DNA of 64,000 nt from an uncultured Enhydrobacter sp. (GCA_946222995.1 CAMIOS010000001.1:251433-315432), one strand, 5' to 3'. Positions 53,838 to 63,945 are shown, numbered from the stretch's first letter. Notes: a model not told the origin generated them from the letters alone. Numbers and translations: made by a program.

Positions 53838-56681
53838 ATGACTTTCGATAACACTCAATCCAAAGACAATAGTCATGACTTTGCTGTGGTAGTGAGCAAT
53901 GTCTCGCATCGCTATGGTAAGGTCATCCAAGCCATCAAAAACGTCAGTATAGCTATTCCCAAATCTGCTACCATCGGTCTGGTCGGGCCTGATGGCGTCG
54001 GCAAATCGACCTTGCTAAGCCTAATTGCTGGGATGAAAAAAATCCAAACTGGCACAGTTCAAGTGCTGAACAAGGATATGCACAATAAAAAAGCTCGAGA
54101 GTTTTTACTAAATAAAGTCGCCTTTATGCCACAAGGCTTGGGACATAACCTTTACCCGACCCTATCAGTTTTTGAAAATATCGACTTTCATGCTCGGCTA
54201 TTTAGCATTGACAAAGCTTCTCGCCAAGCTCGTATTGAGCGATTATTGGTAGCGACCGACTTGCTTAAGTTCAAAGACCGTCCGGCTGGCAAACTCTCTG
54301 GGGGTATGAAACAAAAACTCAGCCTGTGCTGTGCCTTGGTGCACGACCCAGATTTGCTAATTTTGGATGAACCGACAACAGGGGTTGACCCCCTCTCGCG
54401 TCAGCAGTTCTGGCGATTGGTCGATTCGCTCCGAGCCGAGAACCCAAGCATGACTGTGCTTGTTTCGACAGCGTATATCGATGAAGCCGCCCAGTTTGAG
54501 TACATCATCGCGATGAACGATGGCGAAGTGCTAATTAATGATAAAACCACCAATGTGGTGAAAAAATATGCCCAAAACTATTATGATGCTGAAGGTCGGC
54601 TCAACCTTGAAGAAGCCTATAATGTGCTATTGCCAGAAAATAAACGCGGCGACAGTAACTTTACAGTACCCCCGTTTGTACTCGACCCTAGCCTACCACC
54701 AGCCATTAAAGCCGAAGGCTTAACCAAACGCTTTGGTGACTTTGTGGCAGTGAACCATGTGAGTTTTAGTATCGCTCAAGGTGAGATTTTTGGCTTTTTA
54801 GGGTCAAATGGTTGCGGTAAATCCACTACCATGAAAATGTTGACAGGCTTACTTGATGTGACTGAAGGTACAGCCAAATTGCTTGGCGAACCTGTTACCG
54901 CAGGTAGCATCGAAAACCGCCTAAAAGTCGGCTATATGTCACAAGCTTTCTCTCTTTACGAAGAACTGACTGTACGTGGTAACTTAAAACTCCATGCCAA
55001 ACTATACCGTATACCAGAAAGTGAACAGAAAAACTATATCGACCAAAGCCTTGCCACCTTTGATTTGACCAAAGAAGCCGACAAACTGCCGGCAGATTTA
55101 CCACTGGGTATTCGCCAACGCCTGCAATTAGCAGCTGCATGCTTGCACCAACCTAAAGTGTTGATTTTAGATGAGCCGACGTCAGGGGTTGACCCCGCTG
55201 CAAGGGATATGTTTTGGAAAAAATTGGTCGAATTATCTCGTGAACAACGGATTACCATTTTTGTCTCCACCCATTTTATGAGTGAAGCGTTGCGTTGTGA
55301 TCGTATTTCGCTGATGCAGCAAGGCAACTTGCTAGCGGTGGGCAAACCACGAGAGTTACAAGCCAACAAACACGCCAAAACGTTGGAAGAAGCCTTTATC
55401 GAGTATTTACTCGAAACATCCAATGACAACAAAGTCGAGCAAAAACCCACTAAAGCTAATAATCAAGCAAATGGCGAACAGATCAAATCAACCACAGCGC
55501 AAACACAATCGGCTAAAGAGACCGGTAAAAAAGCCAACCACAGTAAAGGCTTATGGGCTTGGTTGTCACTCATGCTTGCTTTTGCCAATCGGGAAAGCAA
55601 AGAATTACGCCGAGATAAAATTCGGCTATCATTTGCTTTGATTGGCCCTGTGATCATCATGATGACGGTAGCGTATGCTGTGTCTTTTGACATTAATCAT
55701 TTGAACATGGCAGTTATCGATCACGACCAAAGTACTGAAAGCCGTGAACTTATCCAATATTTTGATGGTTCGCCTTATTTTTCGGGCGTAAAAAAGCTTG
55801 ACTCTATCGAAGAAGTCCAAACGCAGCTTAAAAGCGGTCAATCTAAACTGGTGTTAGAAATCCCTGACCATTTTGCTTCAGATATGAAGCACTTAGACAG
55901 ACCTGAGATTAATTTTTATATTGACGGTAGTGCGCCCTTTATTGCAGACAATATCAAAGGCTTTGTCACAGGTATTTTACTCAACTATGCCCAAGACAAA
56001 ATCCGTCAAACAGGCTTACCCCTTGATACCCGCCCTGTGATGGTGATAGACCCGCGTTTTTTATATAATCAAGGCTTTGCCAGTATTTATGCCATCATCC
56101 CTGGCACGATTATGCTTGGCTTGATTTTGATTCCTGCGATGATGACTGCTTTAGGGGTAGTACGAGAAAAAGAGCTCGGCTCAATTAGCAATCTTTATAC
56201 ATCTCCTGCCTCAACCACCCAGTTTTTAATAGGAAAGCAAATACCCTATATTTTGACCGCATTGGGCAGTTATTTTAGCTTAGTTTGGATTGCAATCGTC
56301 ATTATTGGTGTACCGATCAAAGGCTCGTTTATGGGACTAACCATTGGGGCATTTTTGTTGGTGTGTACTGCAACAGGCTTTGGATTATGGATTTCTTCAA
56401 TGATGAAAACCCAAGTTTCTGCTGTGTTTGCTACGGCGGTGGCTGCCATGATTCCTGCATTGAACTTTTCAGGTTTTTTATACCCACTGTCATCGATCAC
56501 AGGCAGTAGCCATTGGGTAGGTCAAGCTTTTCCTGCGGCATACTTCCAACAAATCAGCTTAGGTGCATTTACCAAAGGGTTAGGCATTGACAGTTTTGTG
56601 CATAACTATGTGATTATTTTAGGCTTTGGGGTTGCCTATGTAACCTTGGCAAGTCTGTGTTTGCAAAAACAGGAGAAATAA
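53838..56681 (+). CDS. rbbA: RbbA-type ABC protein: two ATPase domains fused to a permease
   Basis: A 947-residue exporter: ATPase 1 (about 20-260; GPDGVGKST, LSGGMKQKLSL, LLILDEPTTGVDP). ATPase 2 (about 290-540; GSNGCGKST, LGIRQRLQLAAACLHQPKVLILDEPTSGVDP) has no canonical LSGGQ. A charged linker and an ABC-2 type permease domain with about six helices follow (about 600-947). The frame is open from 53715, but that lies inside the HlyD gene; the ATG at 53838 has AAGGAT upstream. E. coli RbbA is ribosome-associated, but the context here is drug or lipid export with the HlyD and permease partners. Confidence 0.9.
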   Translation: MTFDNTQSKDNSHDFAVVVSNVSHRYGKVIQAIKNVSIAIPKSATIGLVGPDGVGKSTLLSLIAGMKKIQTGTVQVLNKDMHNKKAREFLLNKVAFMPQGLGHNLYPTLSVFENIDFHARLFSIDKASRQARIERLLVATDLLKFKDRPAGKLSGGMKQKLSLCCALVHDPDLLILDEPTTGVDPLSRQQFWRLVDSLRAENPSMTVLVSTAYIDEAAQFEYIIAMNDGEVLINDKTTNVVKKYAQNYYDAEGRLNLEEAYNVLLPENKRGDSNFTVPPFVLDPSLPPAIKAEGLTKRFGDFVAVNHVSFSIAQGEIFGFLGSNGCGKSTTMKMLTGLLDVTEGTAKLLGEPVTAGSIENRLKVGYMSQAFSLYEELTVRGNLKLHAKLYRIPESEQKNYIDQSLATFDLTKEADKLPADLPLGIRQRLQLAAACLHQPKVLILDEPTSGVDPAARDMFWKKLVELSREQRITIFVSTHFMSEALRCDRISLMQQGNLLAVGKPRELQANKHAKTLEEAFIEYLLETSNDNKVEQKPTKANNQANGEQIKSTTAQTQSAKETGKKANHSKGLWAWLSLMLAFANRESKELRRDKIRLSFALIGPVIIMMTVAYAVSFDINHLNMAVIDHDQSTESRELIQYFDGSPYFSGVKKLDSIEEVQTQLKSGQSKLVLEIPDHFASDMKHLDRPEINFYIDGSAPFIADNIKGFVTGILLNYAQDKIRQTGLPLDTRPVMVIDPRFLYNQGFASIYAIIPGTIMLGLILIPAMMTALGVVREKELGSISNLYTSPASTTQFLIGKQIPYILTALGSYFSLVWIAIVIIGVPIKGSFMGLTIGAFLLVCTATGFGLWISSMMKTQVSAVFATAVAAMIPALNFSGFLYPLSSITGSSHWVGQAFPAAYFQQISLGAFTKGLGIDSFVHNYVIILGFGVAYVTLASLCLQKQEK

Positions 56682-56684
56682 GCC

Positions 56685-57848
56685 ATGTATCATCAAGTTA
56701 GCAGGCCACCATCCCCATGGGGACAATGGGTTAAAAACGTCATCACCTTAACCAACAAGGAGTTTCAAACCCTATTTAGCGATAAAATGGTAATTATCAT
56801 CATTGCGTTTTTGTTCACCGTGTCGATTTATACCATTTCGACAGGGATCACTACCGAAGTGCATAACGCCACTGTGGCAGTGGTTGACCACGACCAATCG
56901 CAAATGAGCAATTATATGGTATCGACCCTACAACCACCAAACTTTCAAAAACCCGTGTATGTACCAGATACTGAAAAACTCAGTGATGGCTTTGATAAAG
57001 GCGACTATATTTTCTCGCTTGAATTTCCAGAAAATTTTGAGAAAGACGTGCGGGATAATAAACATCCAACGGTGCAACTTTCTGCTGATGCCACTGCCGT
57101 GTCGCAAGCAGGGGTGGGTATGGTGTATATCCAAGAGATTTTTAATAAAGAAAGCTATCACTATCTTAAAAAAACCAGCCCGTTAGACCAACTACCGGTC
57201 AAGGTGCAAACCAGCGTGTGGTTTAATCCGAATACTACCAGCCATTGGTTTTTCTCGGTAACCAACATTGTGGGCTTCATTTTTTTACTTGCCATGATGC
57301 TAGTGGGCGCGGCGATTATCCGTGAAAAAGAACGAGGAACGATTGAGCATTTACTGGTCATGCCTGTTTCCGCCAACCAAATAGCCTTGTCAAAAATCAT
57401 CAGTAACGGCGTGGTGATAGCAACGGCTGCGTTTTTATCCTTGATGTTTGTGGTGCAAGGGTGGCTTGGTGTCCAGATTAATGGCTCAATTGCCTTGTAT
57501 ATGCTGGGTACATTTGTATTTTTATTCTCGGCGTCAGCAATGGGTATTATGTTTGCTACCCTTGCGCCGACTTTGCCACAATTTGGACTATTGTCGTTGC
57601 CGGTGTATGTGGTTTTACGACTAATATCAGGCGGCGATGCCCCCTTTGAGAGTATGCCTACCTGGGTGCAAAGTATTTCGCAATTCTCCCCTGTGACCCA
57701 ATATGCCTTATTTAGCCATGCGGTGCTATTTCGTGACGCCAATTTGCCTATCGTGGGACATTATTTGCTCGAGATGACCGTGTCAGGTCTGATTTTTATG
57801 TTTTTTGCCCTAAAACGCTTCCGCAGTATGCTTGATAAACAAGGGTAA
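56685..57848 (+). CDS. ABC-2 type exporter permease (YhhJ-like)
   Basis: A 387-residue permease: N-terminal helix at about 30-50, a large periplasmic segment (about 55-190), then five helices (GFIFLLAMMLVGAAIIREKERGTIEHLLVMPVS is the typical ABC-2 signature). It starts 3 bases after the RbbA-type stop, translationally coupled. Together with RbbA it forms the translocator. Confidence 0.9.
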   Translation: MYHQVSRPPSPWGQWVKNVITLTNKEFQTLFSDKMVIIIIAFLFTVSIYTISTGITTEVHNATVAVVDHDQSQMSNYMVSTLQPPNFQKPVYVPDTEKLSDGFDKGDYIFSLEFPENFEKDVRDNKHPTVQLSADATAVSQAGVGMVYIQEIFNKESYHYLKKTSPLDQLPVKVQTSVWFNPNTTSHWFFSVTNIVGFIFLLAMMLVGAAIIREKERGTIEHLLVMPVSANQIALSKIISNGVVIATAAFLSLMFVVQGWLGVQINGSIALYMLGTFVFLFSASAMGIMFATLAPTLPQFGLLSLPVYVVLRLISGGDAPFESMPTWVQSISQFSPVTQYALFSHAVLFRDANLPIVGHYLLEMTVSGLIFMFFALKRFRSMLDKQG

Positions 57849-57945
57849 AGATAATTTTGGCAAAATTACGGTATATTGGGTGTATGCGTTATACCCTTAC
57901 CAATCGAGATGTTAACCAAATCCAAAGTTAAAAATAGTGATAAAA

Positions 57946-59427
57946 ATGACCGGTAAAACTATGAAGCAATCTACTTTATCTCATTTAATTTTAGCAGGTA
58001 TATTAACCACTGCTTTTACCGCCAGTTTAACTGGCTGTCAAAATACGCCTGTCAAATCGCAATCCCAAGTTGTTATGCCACAAAAATTTAATTATGTATT
58101 GCCGGTTGGTGAGCAAAGCAATATCAGCACATGGTGGCAAAATTTCCATGACCCTGTACTTACTAGCCTAATCGAGCACGCCCTACAAACGGCACCGGAT
58201 ATACGAGAAGCTAAGGCTCGGATTGATGAAGCAAGCGCAGTTGCTAATCTTGCCAATGCCAATAAAGGTATTATGGTAGGTGCCGGTGGCAGCATCACAG
58301 GCGTGAATAGTGATGTCGATAACCCTCTACCCTCTAAGGTCCGCAAACCTCTAGGTATGCTTGGTAGTGATTGGGGCGATTCTAGCCTTGATGTTGATGG
58401 ACATGCTTATCATTTGGGTATATTAGCTAGTTGGGAACCTGATTTTTTTGGCAAAAAACAAAGCGATGCCGATGCCGCAGGCTACGCCTATCTTGCGACC
58501 CAAGAAAAAATCCACGGTGCTCATATGCTAGTCGCTGCCAAAATCGCCCAAGCGTATTTTCAAGCACGCAGTAAAGAACAAGAAGCGTTAATTCTCAAGC
58601 AAACCCAATCCTCGCTAAGCGAGTTACGCCGTTACGCCAAAGCGCGTTTTGATTTAGGACAAGCGACTCGCTATGACATTGATGATATCGATATTAAATT
58701 GCAAGGTATCAAAGCCAAACAAGACAATCTATCTGCAGAACGTCAAGCCAACATCCGCCAAATCGCAGTATTAAGTGGTAAGACATCACAAGACTTTGAC
58801 TTGCCACCTAGCCCTATCAATGTCTTAAAACACTTGCCCCCCGCCCCACAAGGCTATTATCCTAGCGATTTACTGACCCGTCGCCCCGATATTCGCGCCA
58901 AACAGGCGCAAGTTAATGCACTAGCCGCTTTGCATGGTAGCGCGGTTGCCGACCAATACCCTAGATTTGGGATTAATTTTGGGGCATTGAATGGCGGTTT
59001 GTCCATTAGTAATAATGACTTAGATAGTACCGGGATAACCGCAGGGCTGATTAATGCCAATGTCTCGGTGCCATTGTTTACCAATGGCCGTATTAAACAT
59101 AATATCGAAGCAGCCGATGCCCGAGTACAGGCGGCAATGGCGGACTATGATAAAACCTTGCTCACTGCATTGGCAGAAGTGGATAACAGCTCACAGCTTA
59201 ATACCGCTTTGATTCGTCAACATCGTAACCTACAAAATGCCGTCAAAGATGCCGAACTACAGGCAGACCATGCCAAAAAGTTATTTAATTATGGACGACT
59301 AACCTTTGACGATATGCCAAAGGCTCGACTCACCGCCCAAGAATATGAGCAAAATTTGCTACAAAATGAATTGGGTCAAGCCCTTAATTTGATTGCCTTA
59401 TATAACAGCTTGGGTGGTGGGTGGTAA
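57946..59427 (+). CDS. Outer-membrane factor lipoprotein (TolC/OprM/NodT type)
   Basis: Outer-membrane channel of the exporter, about 490 residues. The signal ends with lipobox ASLTGC, so it is a lipoprotein. Two OEP (outer-membrane efflux) repeats follow: WWQNFHDPVLTSLIEHALQTAPDIREAKARI, ASWEPDFFGKKQSDADAAG, RRPDIRAKQAQVNALAALHGSAVADQYP and ADARVQAAMADYDKTLLTALAEVDNS. In-frame starts at 57937 (GTG), 57946 and 57961 (ATG) are possible; none has a strong ribosome site. It begins about 100 bases after the permease gene. Confidence 0.9.
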   Translation: MTGKTMKQSTLSHLILAGILTTAFTASLTGCQNTPVKSQSQVVMPQKFNYVLPVGEQSNISTWWQNFHDPVLTSLIEHALQTAPDIREAKARIDEASAVANLANANKGIMVGAGGSITGVNSDVDNPLPSKVRKPLGMLGSDWGDSSLDVDGHAYHLGILASWEPDFFGKKQSDADAAGYAYLATQEKIHGAHMLVAAKIAQAYFQARSKEQEALILKQTQSSLSELRRYAKARFDLGQATRYDIDDIDIKLQGIKAKQDNLSAERQANIRQIAVLSGKTSQDFDLPPSPINVLKHLPPAPQGYYPSDLLTRRPDIRAKQAQVNALAALHGSAVADQYPRFGINFGALNGGLSISNNDLDSTGITAGLINANVSVPLFTNGRIKHNIEAADARVQAAMADYDKTLLTALAEVDNSSQLNTALIRQHRNLQNAVKDAELQADHAKKLFNYGRLTFDDMPKARLTAQEYEQNLLQNELGQALNLIALYNSLGGGW

Positions 59428-59519
59428 TTGTGATTCATGGTAATAAAGGCTACACCAACCAACCACGAGCCAATACGTTTGCTAAAGACATTACCTTTAT
59501 TACCCGAAATAAGAAAAAT

Positions 59520-59603
59520 ATGAATCTCACAGAATTAGAAGCCATTGATAAACGCTTGCTTAGTAAGCATCCGACCACCCCCTATTGCGGTTGCCAAACA
59601 TGA
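59520..59603 (+). other. Possible 5' stub of a truncated gene
   Basis: An ATG at 59520 opens MNLTELEAIDKRLLSKHPTT and ends at 59603, having run into the IS66 remnant. It could be the beginning of a gene destroyed by the insertion, but 27 codons are too few to judge. The ribosome site is weak. Confidence 0.25.
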
Positions 59604-59821
59604 GGTAATAACTCATCAATATCCTTATCTTTATGGGTCGGCAACCGTTTTAGCACATCAGACAAATACACATAAACATCCAACCCATTCAAACGAGCCG
59701 ACCGAATCAGCGACATAATCACTGCTGCACGCTGACCACTACGCAAAGAGCCAGTGAACAACCAATTTTTTCTACCCGGCTTGCCTGTATCTTCACTTTC
59801 AATACGCGCAAAGGTTTCTAG
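59582..59821 (-). pseudogene. C-terminal remnant of an IS66 family transposase
   Basis: About 80 codons with the classical IS66 TnpC end: GKPGRKNWLFTGSLRSGQRAAVIMSLIRSARL, NGLDVYVYLSDVLKRLPTHKDKDID, ELLPHVWQPQ, stop TAG (59582-59584). Upstream the frame reads ETFARIESED and stops against the aldehyde dehydrogenase stop codon. The remaining transposase and accessory genes are gone. Confidence 0.88.
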
Positions 59822-61276
59822 TTAATTAACATCTACACACCAATATTTAGTAGTAACATACTCTTCGATGCCATATTTTGAGCCTTCACGACCAAATCCA
59901 GATTGCTTGACGCCGCCAAATGGAGCAACTTCGGTGGAAAGCAAGCCTGTATTTTGGGCGACCATGCCATATTCCAATCCTTCAGTGACTCGCCATGAAC
60001 GTGCCATGTCTTTGGTATAAAAATACGCCGCCAAACCATAAATGGTATTGTTAGCATGGGCAATGACTTGCTCTTCGCTCTCAAATACAAACACAGGGGC
60101 AATCGGTCCAAAGATTTCTTGGCTTGCAATGTCCATGTCATCGCTGATATCGGTAATAATGGTCGGTTCAAAGCTTAATGCTGAAGCATTGTGCGGCTTA
60201 CCGCCTGTTACGAGCGTTGCGCCTTTATTTAATGCATCAAAGAGCAAGTCTTGTACTTTATTCAATGCCGCTTGGTTGATAAGTGGACCCACTTCTACGC
60301 CTTCCTCTAACCCATTACCGACTTTTAAAGCGTCAACTTTTTGTTTAAAGAGTGCCAAAAACTTATCTTTGATAGACGACTGTACATATACCCGATTGGC
60401 ACACACACAAGTTTGACCTGCATTACGGTATTTTGAAGCGATTAGACCTGTTGCAGCTTTTTCAAGGTCAGCATCTTCAAACACGATAAATGGGGCATTT
60501 CCCCCAAGCTCCATAGACAGCTTTTTGACGGTAGAGGCACATTGCGACATTAATACTCTTCCCACTTCGGTTGAGCCTGTAAATGAGAGTTTGTGAATGC
60601 GTTCATCTTGGGTTAATACTTCGCCAATCACGGCTGATTTACCCGTCACGATTTGCAGAACACCTGCAGGTAAGCCGGCTCTTAGGGCAAGCTCTGCTAA
60701 AGCTAAGGCAGTAAATGGGGTTTCAGTGGCAGGTTTGACTAACATGGTACAGCCAGCCGCTAAGGCAGGGGCTACTTTACGAGTAATCATCGCCGCAGGA
60801 AAATTCCATGGGGTAATTGCTGCACATACGCCGATCGGCTGTTTTAAAATCACATGGCGTAAGTCTTGATTATTGGCTGGAATAACATCGCCATATACTC
60901 GCTTGCCTTCCTCGCTAAACCAGCGGATAAAGCTATTGGCATAGCCGATTTCACCACGCGATTCGGTGAGAGGCTTGCCTTGCTCAGCAGTCATGATCTT
61001 TGCTAAATCTTCTTTATGCGCATCAATTAAATCGGCCCATTTATTTAAGATATCGCCCCGCTCTTTGGCGGTCTTTTTCGCCCAGTCAATTTGCGCGATG
61101 TGAGCGTATTCAACTGCTTGGGTAACTTGCGCTTTGTGCAGGTTGGGGATTGTACCGATGAGTTGATTGTCAAAAGGGTTAGTTACATTGGTGCTACTGT
61201 TATCGCTAGCGGCTTGCCATTGGTTGTTGATAAAAGCTTGTTGCTTTAATAACGTTGCGTCTTGGAGATTGAGCAT
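59822..61276 (-). CDS. gabD: NAD(P)-dependent succinate-semialdehyde dehydrogenase family protein
   Basis: A 484-residue aldehyde dehydrogenase. It has the NAD site (TPWNFPAAMITRKVAPALAAGC), the catalytic Glu in LSMELGGNAPFIVFEDADLEKA, the catalytic Cys in YRNAGQTCVCANRVYV, and the C-terminal FGGVKQSGFGREGSKYGIEEY motif typical of GabD-type enzymes. Oxidises succinate semialdehyde or a related short semialdehyde. It is divergent from an IclR regulator, which probably controls it. The IS66 remnant touches its stop codon without disturbing the normal C-terminus. Confidence 0.88.
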   Translation of the reverse strand: MLNLQDATLLKQQAFINNQWQAASDNSSTNVTNPFDNQLIGTIPNLHKAQVTQAVEYAHIAQIDWAKKTAKERGDILNKWADLIDAHKEDLAKIMTAEQGKPLTESRGEIGYANSFIRWFSEEGKRVYGDVIPANNQDLRHVILKQPIGVCAAITPWNFPAAMITRKVAPALAAGCTMLVKPATETPFTALALAELALRAGLPAGVLQIVTGKSAVIGEVLTQDERIHKLSFTGSTEVGRVLMSQCASTVKKLSMELGGNAPFIVFEDADLEKAATGLIASKYRNAGQTCVCANRVYVQSSIKDKFLALFKQKVDALKVGNGLEEGVEVGPLINQAALNKVQDLLFDALNKGATLVTGGKPHNASALSFEPTIITDISDDMDIASQEIFGPIAPVFVFESEEQVIAHANNTIYGLAAYFYTKDMARSWRVTEGLEYGMVAQNTGLLSTEVAPFGGVKQSGFGREGSKYGIEEYVTTKYWCVDVN

Positions 61277-61376
61277 TTAATAAATCCCTGTTTTGCTATA
61301 ATTTGTTGCCATGAGTAGATTTCACCCGTTTTGTTAATCGAACACTATTGAAATTTATTGATTTCACTCAATTATT

Positions 61377-61400
61377 ATTTGTTCAATATGCTGAACGAAT
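61377..61400. promoter_or_regulatory. Palindromic operator candidate between gabD and the IclR gene
   Basis: ATTTGTTCA-6 bases-TGAACGAAT; arms match at 8 of 9 positions. It sits near the centre of the 218-base divergent region, about 95 bases before the IclR start and 100 before the dehydrogenase start, a natural site for IclR binding. Confidence 0.5.
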
Positions 61401-61494
61401 GTATTTTATACTGGACAATTCATTATAAGAATACTTTTGCCGATTTATCAAGTATTATTTACACAATTTTTTTAAGGGTGTTAAGAGAAAAGTT

Positions 61495-62277
61495 ATGTCA
61501 GACCATCAGATTTCTTCGCGAGGGTTAGTGCCTGCTTTAGATAGGGCTTTTGATATTTTAGATTTTATTACTGCTAACCCACAGCCGATGTCAGCTGCAG
61601 AGATTGCCAAAAGGTTGTCGCTCCCTCGTAGTAGTGTGTATAACATTTTGCAAAGCATGTTGCACAAAGGGGTGGTGTTTAAAGATGCAGAAAATCGGTT
61701 TTATTTAGGGTCTTATTTATTGTATTGGGCGGGTAAGTTTGAAGAAGAACAAGCGGTAATTAAACTATTTGAAGAATTGATACATCAGCACCCATCGTTA
61801 CTTGAATATACAGTGACATTATCAACGTTAGATAGGCAAACAGGAGAGGTGGTGTTCTTAGATTGCTATACCTCGCCTTTGCCACTTGGCTTTAACTTTC
61901 GGGCTGGGGTGCGAGTGCCTGCCATTTTTTCAGCCACGGGTAAAGCGATGATATCAACCTTAAGCATGGATGAAATTCAAGCGATGTATCGTGAAGGTTT
62001 ACCACCACCCCTTACAAATACTGGGGTTGATAATTATGATAACTTACAAAAAGAAATTGATGCGATCAAGGTGACTCGTTTATCGCTCGATAATGGGCAG
62101 CTACGAGAAGGCATGTATTGTATTGGCACTTTTATTCGTAACCAAACAGGCAAAGCGATTGCGGGGATTGCAATTAGCTTTTTACAATCCGAATATGATG
62201 CCAAACATGCTCAGGCTGCCCCTGCGTTGATTGCGTTAGCAGAACAGATTGAGCAACGATTGGGGTTAATTTTTTAG
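61495..62277 (+). CDS. IclR family transcriptional regulator
   Basis: A 260-residue regulator: N-terminal winged helix (MSAAEIAKRLSLPRSSVYNILQSML, about 32-56) and C-terminal effector domain (GEVVFLDCYTS, VPAIFSATGKAMISTLS, LDNGQLREGMYCIGTFIRNQTGKAIAGIAIS) as in IclR. Divergent from the aldehyde dehydrogenase, which suggests control of a catabolic step by its semialdehyde or acid product. Confidence 0.9.
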   Translation: MSDHQISSRGLVPALDRAFDILDFITANPQPMSAAEIAKRLSLPRSSVYNILQSMLHKGVVFKDAENRFYLGSYLLYWAGKFEEEQAVIKLFEELIHQHPSLLEYTVTLSTLDRQTGEVVFLDCYTSPLPLGFNFRAGVRVPAIFSATGKAMISTLSMDEIQAMYREGLPPPLTNTGVDNYDNLQKEIDAIKVTRLSLDNGQLREGMYCIGTFIRNQTGKAIAGIAISFLQSEYDAKHAQAAPALIALAEQIEQRLGLIF

Positions 62278-62670
62278 CCCAATTCGCTTATTGGGATAGG
62301 TTACATCATATTCTTTAGAAATGATATTTTAATGAAATAAAATAATTTTTTATAAATTGTTCACAATATTGTTAAAGATAAACAAAATATTGCTAAATTT
62401 AGCATAGATTAAGTCAATTTGGTTTTGCGATGTATTGAGTCTTGTTGATTAGTTACTTGTGAGTTCGATGGCGTATTGTTAGCAAGCAACCCTGCGTTGA
62501 CAAATATGTTGATTGCCTTTAATTATTGAAGTGAAATGGGCAACATCTGTCGATGCAGTTTTAAGTTTGTCTGTTGCTTGCCCATGCCTTTATTTTTCCA
62601 TCAAAGACAAACAATCAATCCAGTAAAAAAAGCTATAATACGCCACATTTTAGTCAACCAGAGATAGTTC
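62278..62670. other. Intergenic region without a gene
   Basis: 393 bases between the IclR gene and the MFS exporter. A small hairpin CCCAAT-6-ATTGGG lies right after the IclR stop (62278-62295) without a T-tract. The centre is AT-rich; no open frame of note except one overlapping the exporter's N-terminus in another frame. Confidence 0.5.
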
Positions 62671-63873
62671 ATGACAGCAGTCACCCATACCGAAAATCCA
62701 CCCAGTTGGTCAATGTTAGTTATTTTATCCGCGTTAATGGCGATTACCTCATTGGCGGTGGATCTTTATTTGCCTGCGTTACCCACGATGGAAAAGACAC
62801 TGGGTGGTAATGCCGAATTGACGGTCACAGGATTTTTATTGGGCTTTACCATTGCCCAATTAATCTGGGGACCGATAACCGACAGAGTGGGTCGAAAATT
62901 GCCGTTGTTTATTGGTCTGGTCTTATTTGTGATCGGTTCGGTGGGCTGTGCTTTGTCACAAAGTATGGAAGCGGTGATTTTTTGGCGCGTGTTTCAGGCT
63001 GTTGGCGCGTGTATTGGTCCCATGCTGTCTCGAACCATGATCCGCGACCAATATAACCAAGCACAAGCTGCCTCATTGCTTTCTACCTTGATGATTATTA
63101 TGGCAATTGCCCCCATTGGCGGTCCTCTATTGGGTGGCTGGGTGCTTAAATTTGCCTCATGGCATGCGGTGTTTTGGCTGCTAGCCGCGATTGGGGTGGC
63201 GATTTTTATGGCGGTGTTTTATTTGCCTGAGACACTGCCTAAAAGTAAACGCAGTACTGGCTCTTTTTGGCAAGCCTTTGTTAATTATGGTAAGTTATTT
63301 AACAATCGTCGCTATATGCGCTATACCTTATGTGTGACGTTTTTTTATTTGGCAGCCTATGCTTTTATCACAGGCTCGCCGTTTGTATATATCGATTATT
63401 TTAAGGTCGAACCGCAGTATTACGGTTATCTATTTGGCATCAATATCGTTGGGCTTACCGCCTTAAGTGCCGTCAATCGCAAGTTGGTTAAGCATTTTTC
63501 GCTCGATACCTTGTTACGCACATCAACGCTGATAGCCAGCATAGCAGGCATCCTGCTGTTGGTGTGTTCGTTACTGGTGATTGGGGGGATTTGGGGCGTG
63601 ATAGTGCCTGTGTTTGTGCTGTTTAGCATGAATGGGATTATCGCCGCCTGTAGCAATGCCGCTGCCCTAAACAGTGTCGAGCCTGAAATTGCAGGGTCTG
63701 CCGCTGCCTTATTGGGCTCAATGCAGTATGGCAGTGGGATTGTGTCTTCTGGTTTACTTGCCCAATTTTCTGACGGCACGCCTCGCACGATGGCGTGGAT
63801 TATGGCGGTATTTGTTACGCTTAGTGCGGTGATGGTCATCACAGGCAATACCATCTATCAAAGAAAAAAATAG
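62671..63873 (+). CDS. Bcr/CflA family drug exporter
   Basis: A 400-residue, 12-helix MFS exporter. It has the family's N-terminal DLYLPALPTM motif, the motif A variant GPITDRVGRKLPLFIGL, VFQAVGACIGPMLSRTMIRDQ and the motif C PIGGPLLGGWVLKFASWHAVFW. Proteins of this group export bicyclomycin, sulfonamides or chloramphenicol, and some export amino acids or peptides. Transcribed alone. Confidence 0.92.
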   Translation: MTAVTHTENPPSWSMLVILSALMAITSLAVDLYLPALPTMEKTLGGNAELTVTGFLLGFTIAQLIWGPITDRVGRKLPLFIGLVLFVIGSVGCALSQSMEAVIFWRVFQAVGACIGPMLSRTMIRDQYNQAQAASLLSTLMIIMAIAPIGGPLLGGWVLKFASWHAVFWLLAAIGVAIFMAVFYLPETLPKSKRSTGSFWQAFVNYGKLFNNRRYMRYTLCVTFFYLAAYAFITGSPFVYIDYFKVEPQYYGYLFGINIVGLTALSAVNRKLVKHFSLDTLLRTSTLIASIAGILLLVCSLLVIGGIWGVIVPVFVLFSMNGIIAACSNAAALNSVEPEIAGSAAALLGSMQYGSGIVSSGLLAQFSDGTPRTMAWIMAVFVTLSAVMVITGNTIYQRKK

Positions 63874-63945
63874 CAACAATTATGTTACGCAAGCTTGCAA
63901 TTTAATAAAAGACATCATTTGAAAGGTAAATTAAACTATAGATTG

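Noticed and set aside
59421..59603. 60-codon frame starting right after the outer-membrane factor gene
   Set aside because: Begins inside the preceding stop region and runs into the IS66 remnant; only the inner ATG at 59520 has slight plausibility.
62574..62810. 78-codon frame overlapping the start of the Bcr/CflA exporter
   Set aside because: Overlaps a well-supported exporter N-terminus in another frame and has no family resemblance.
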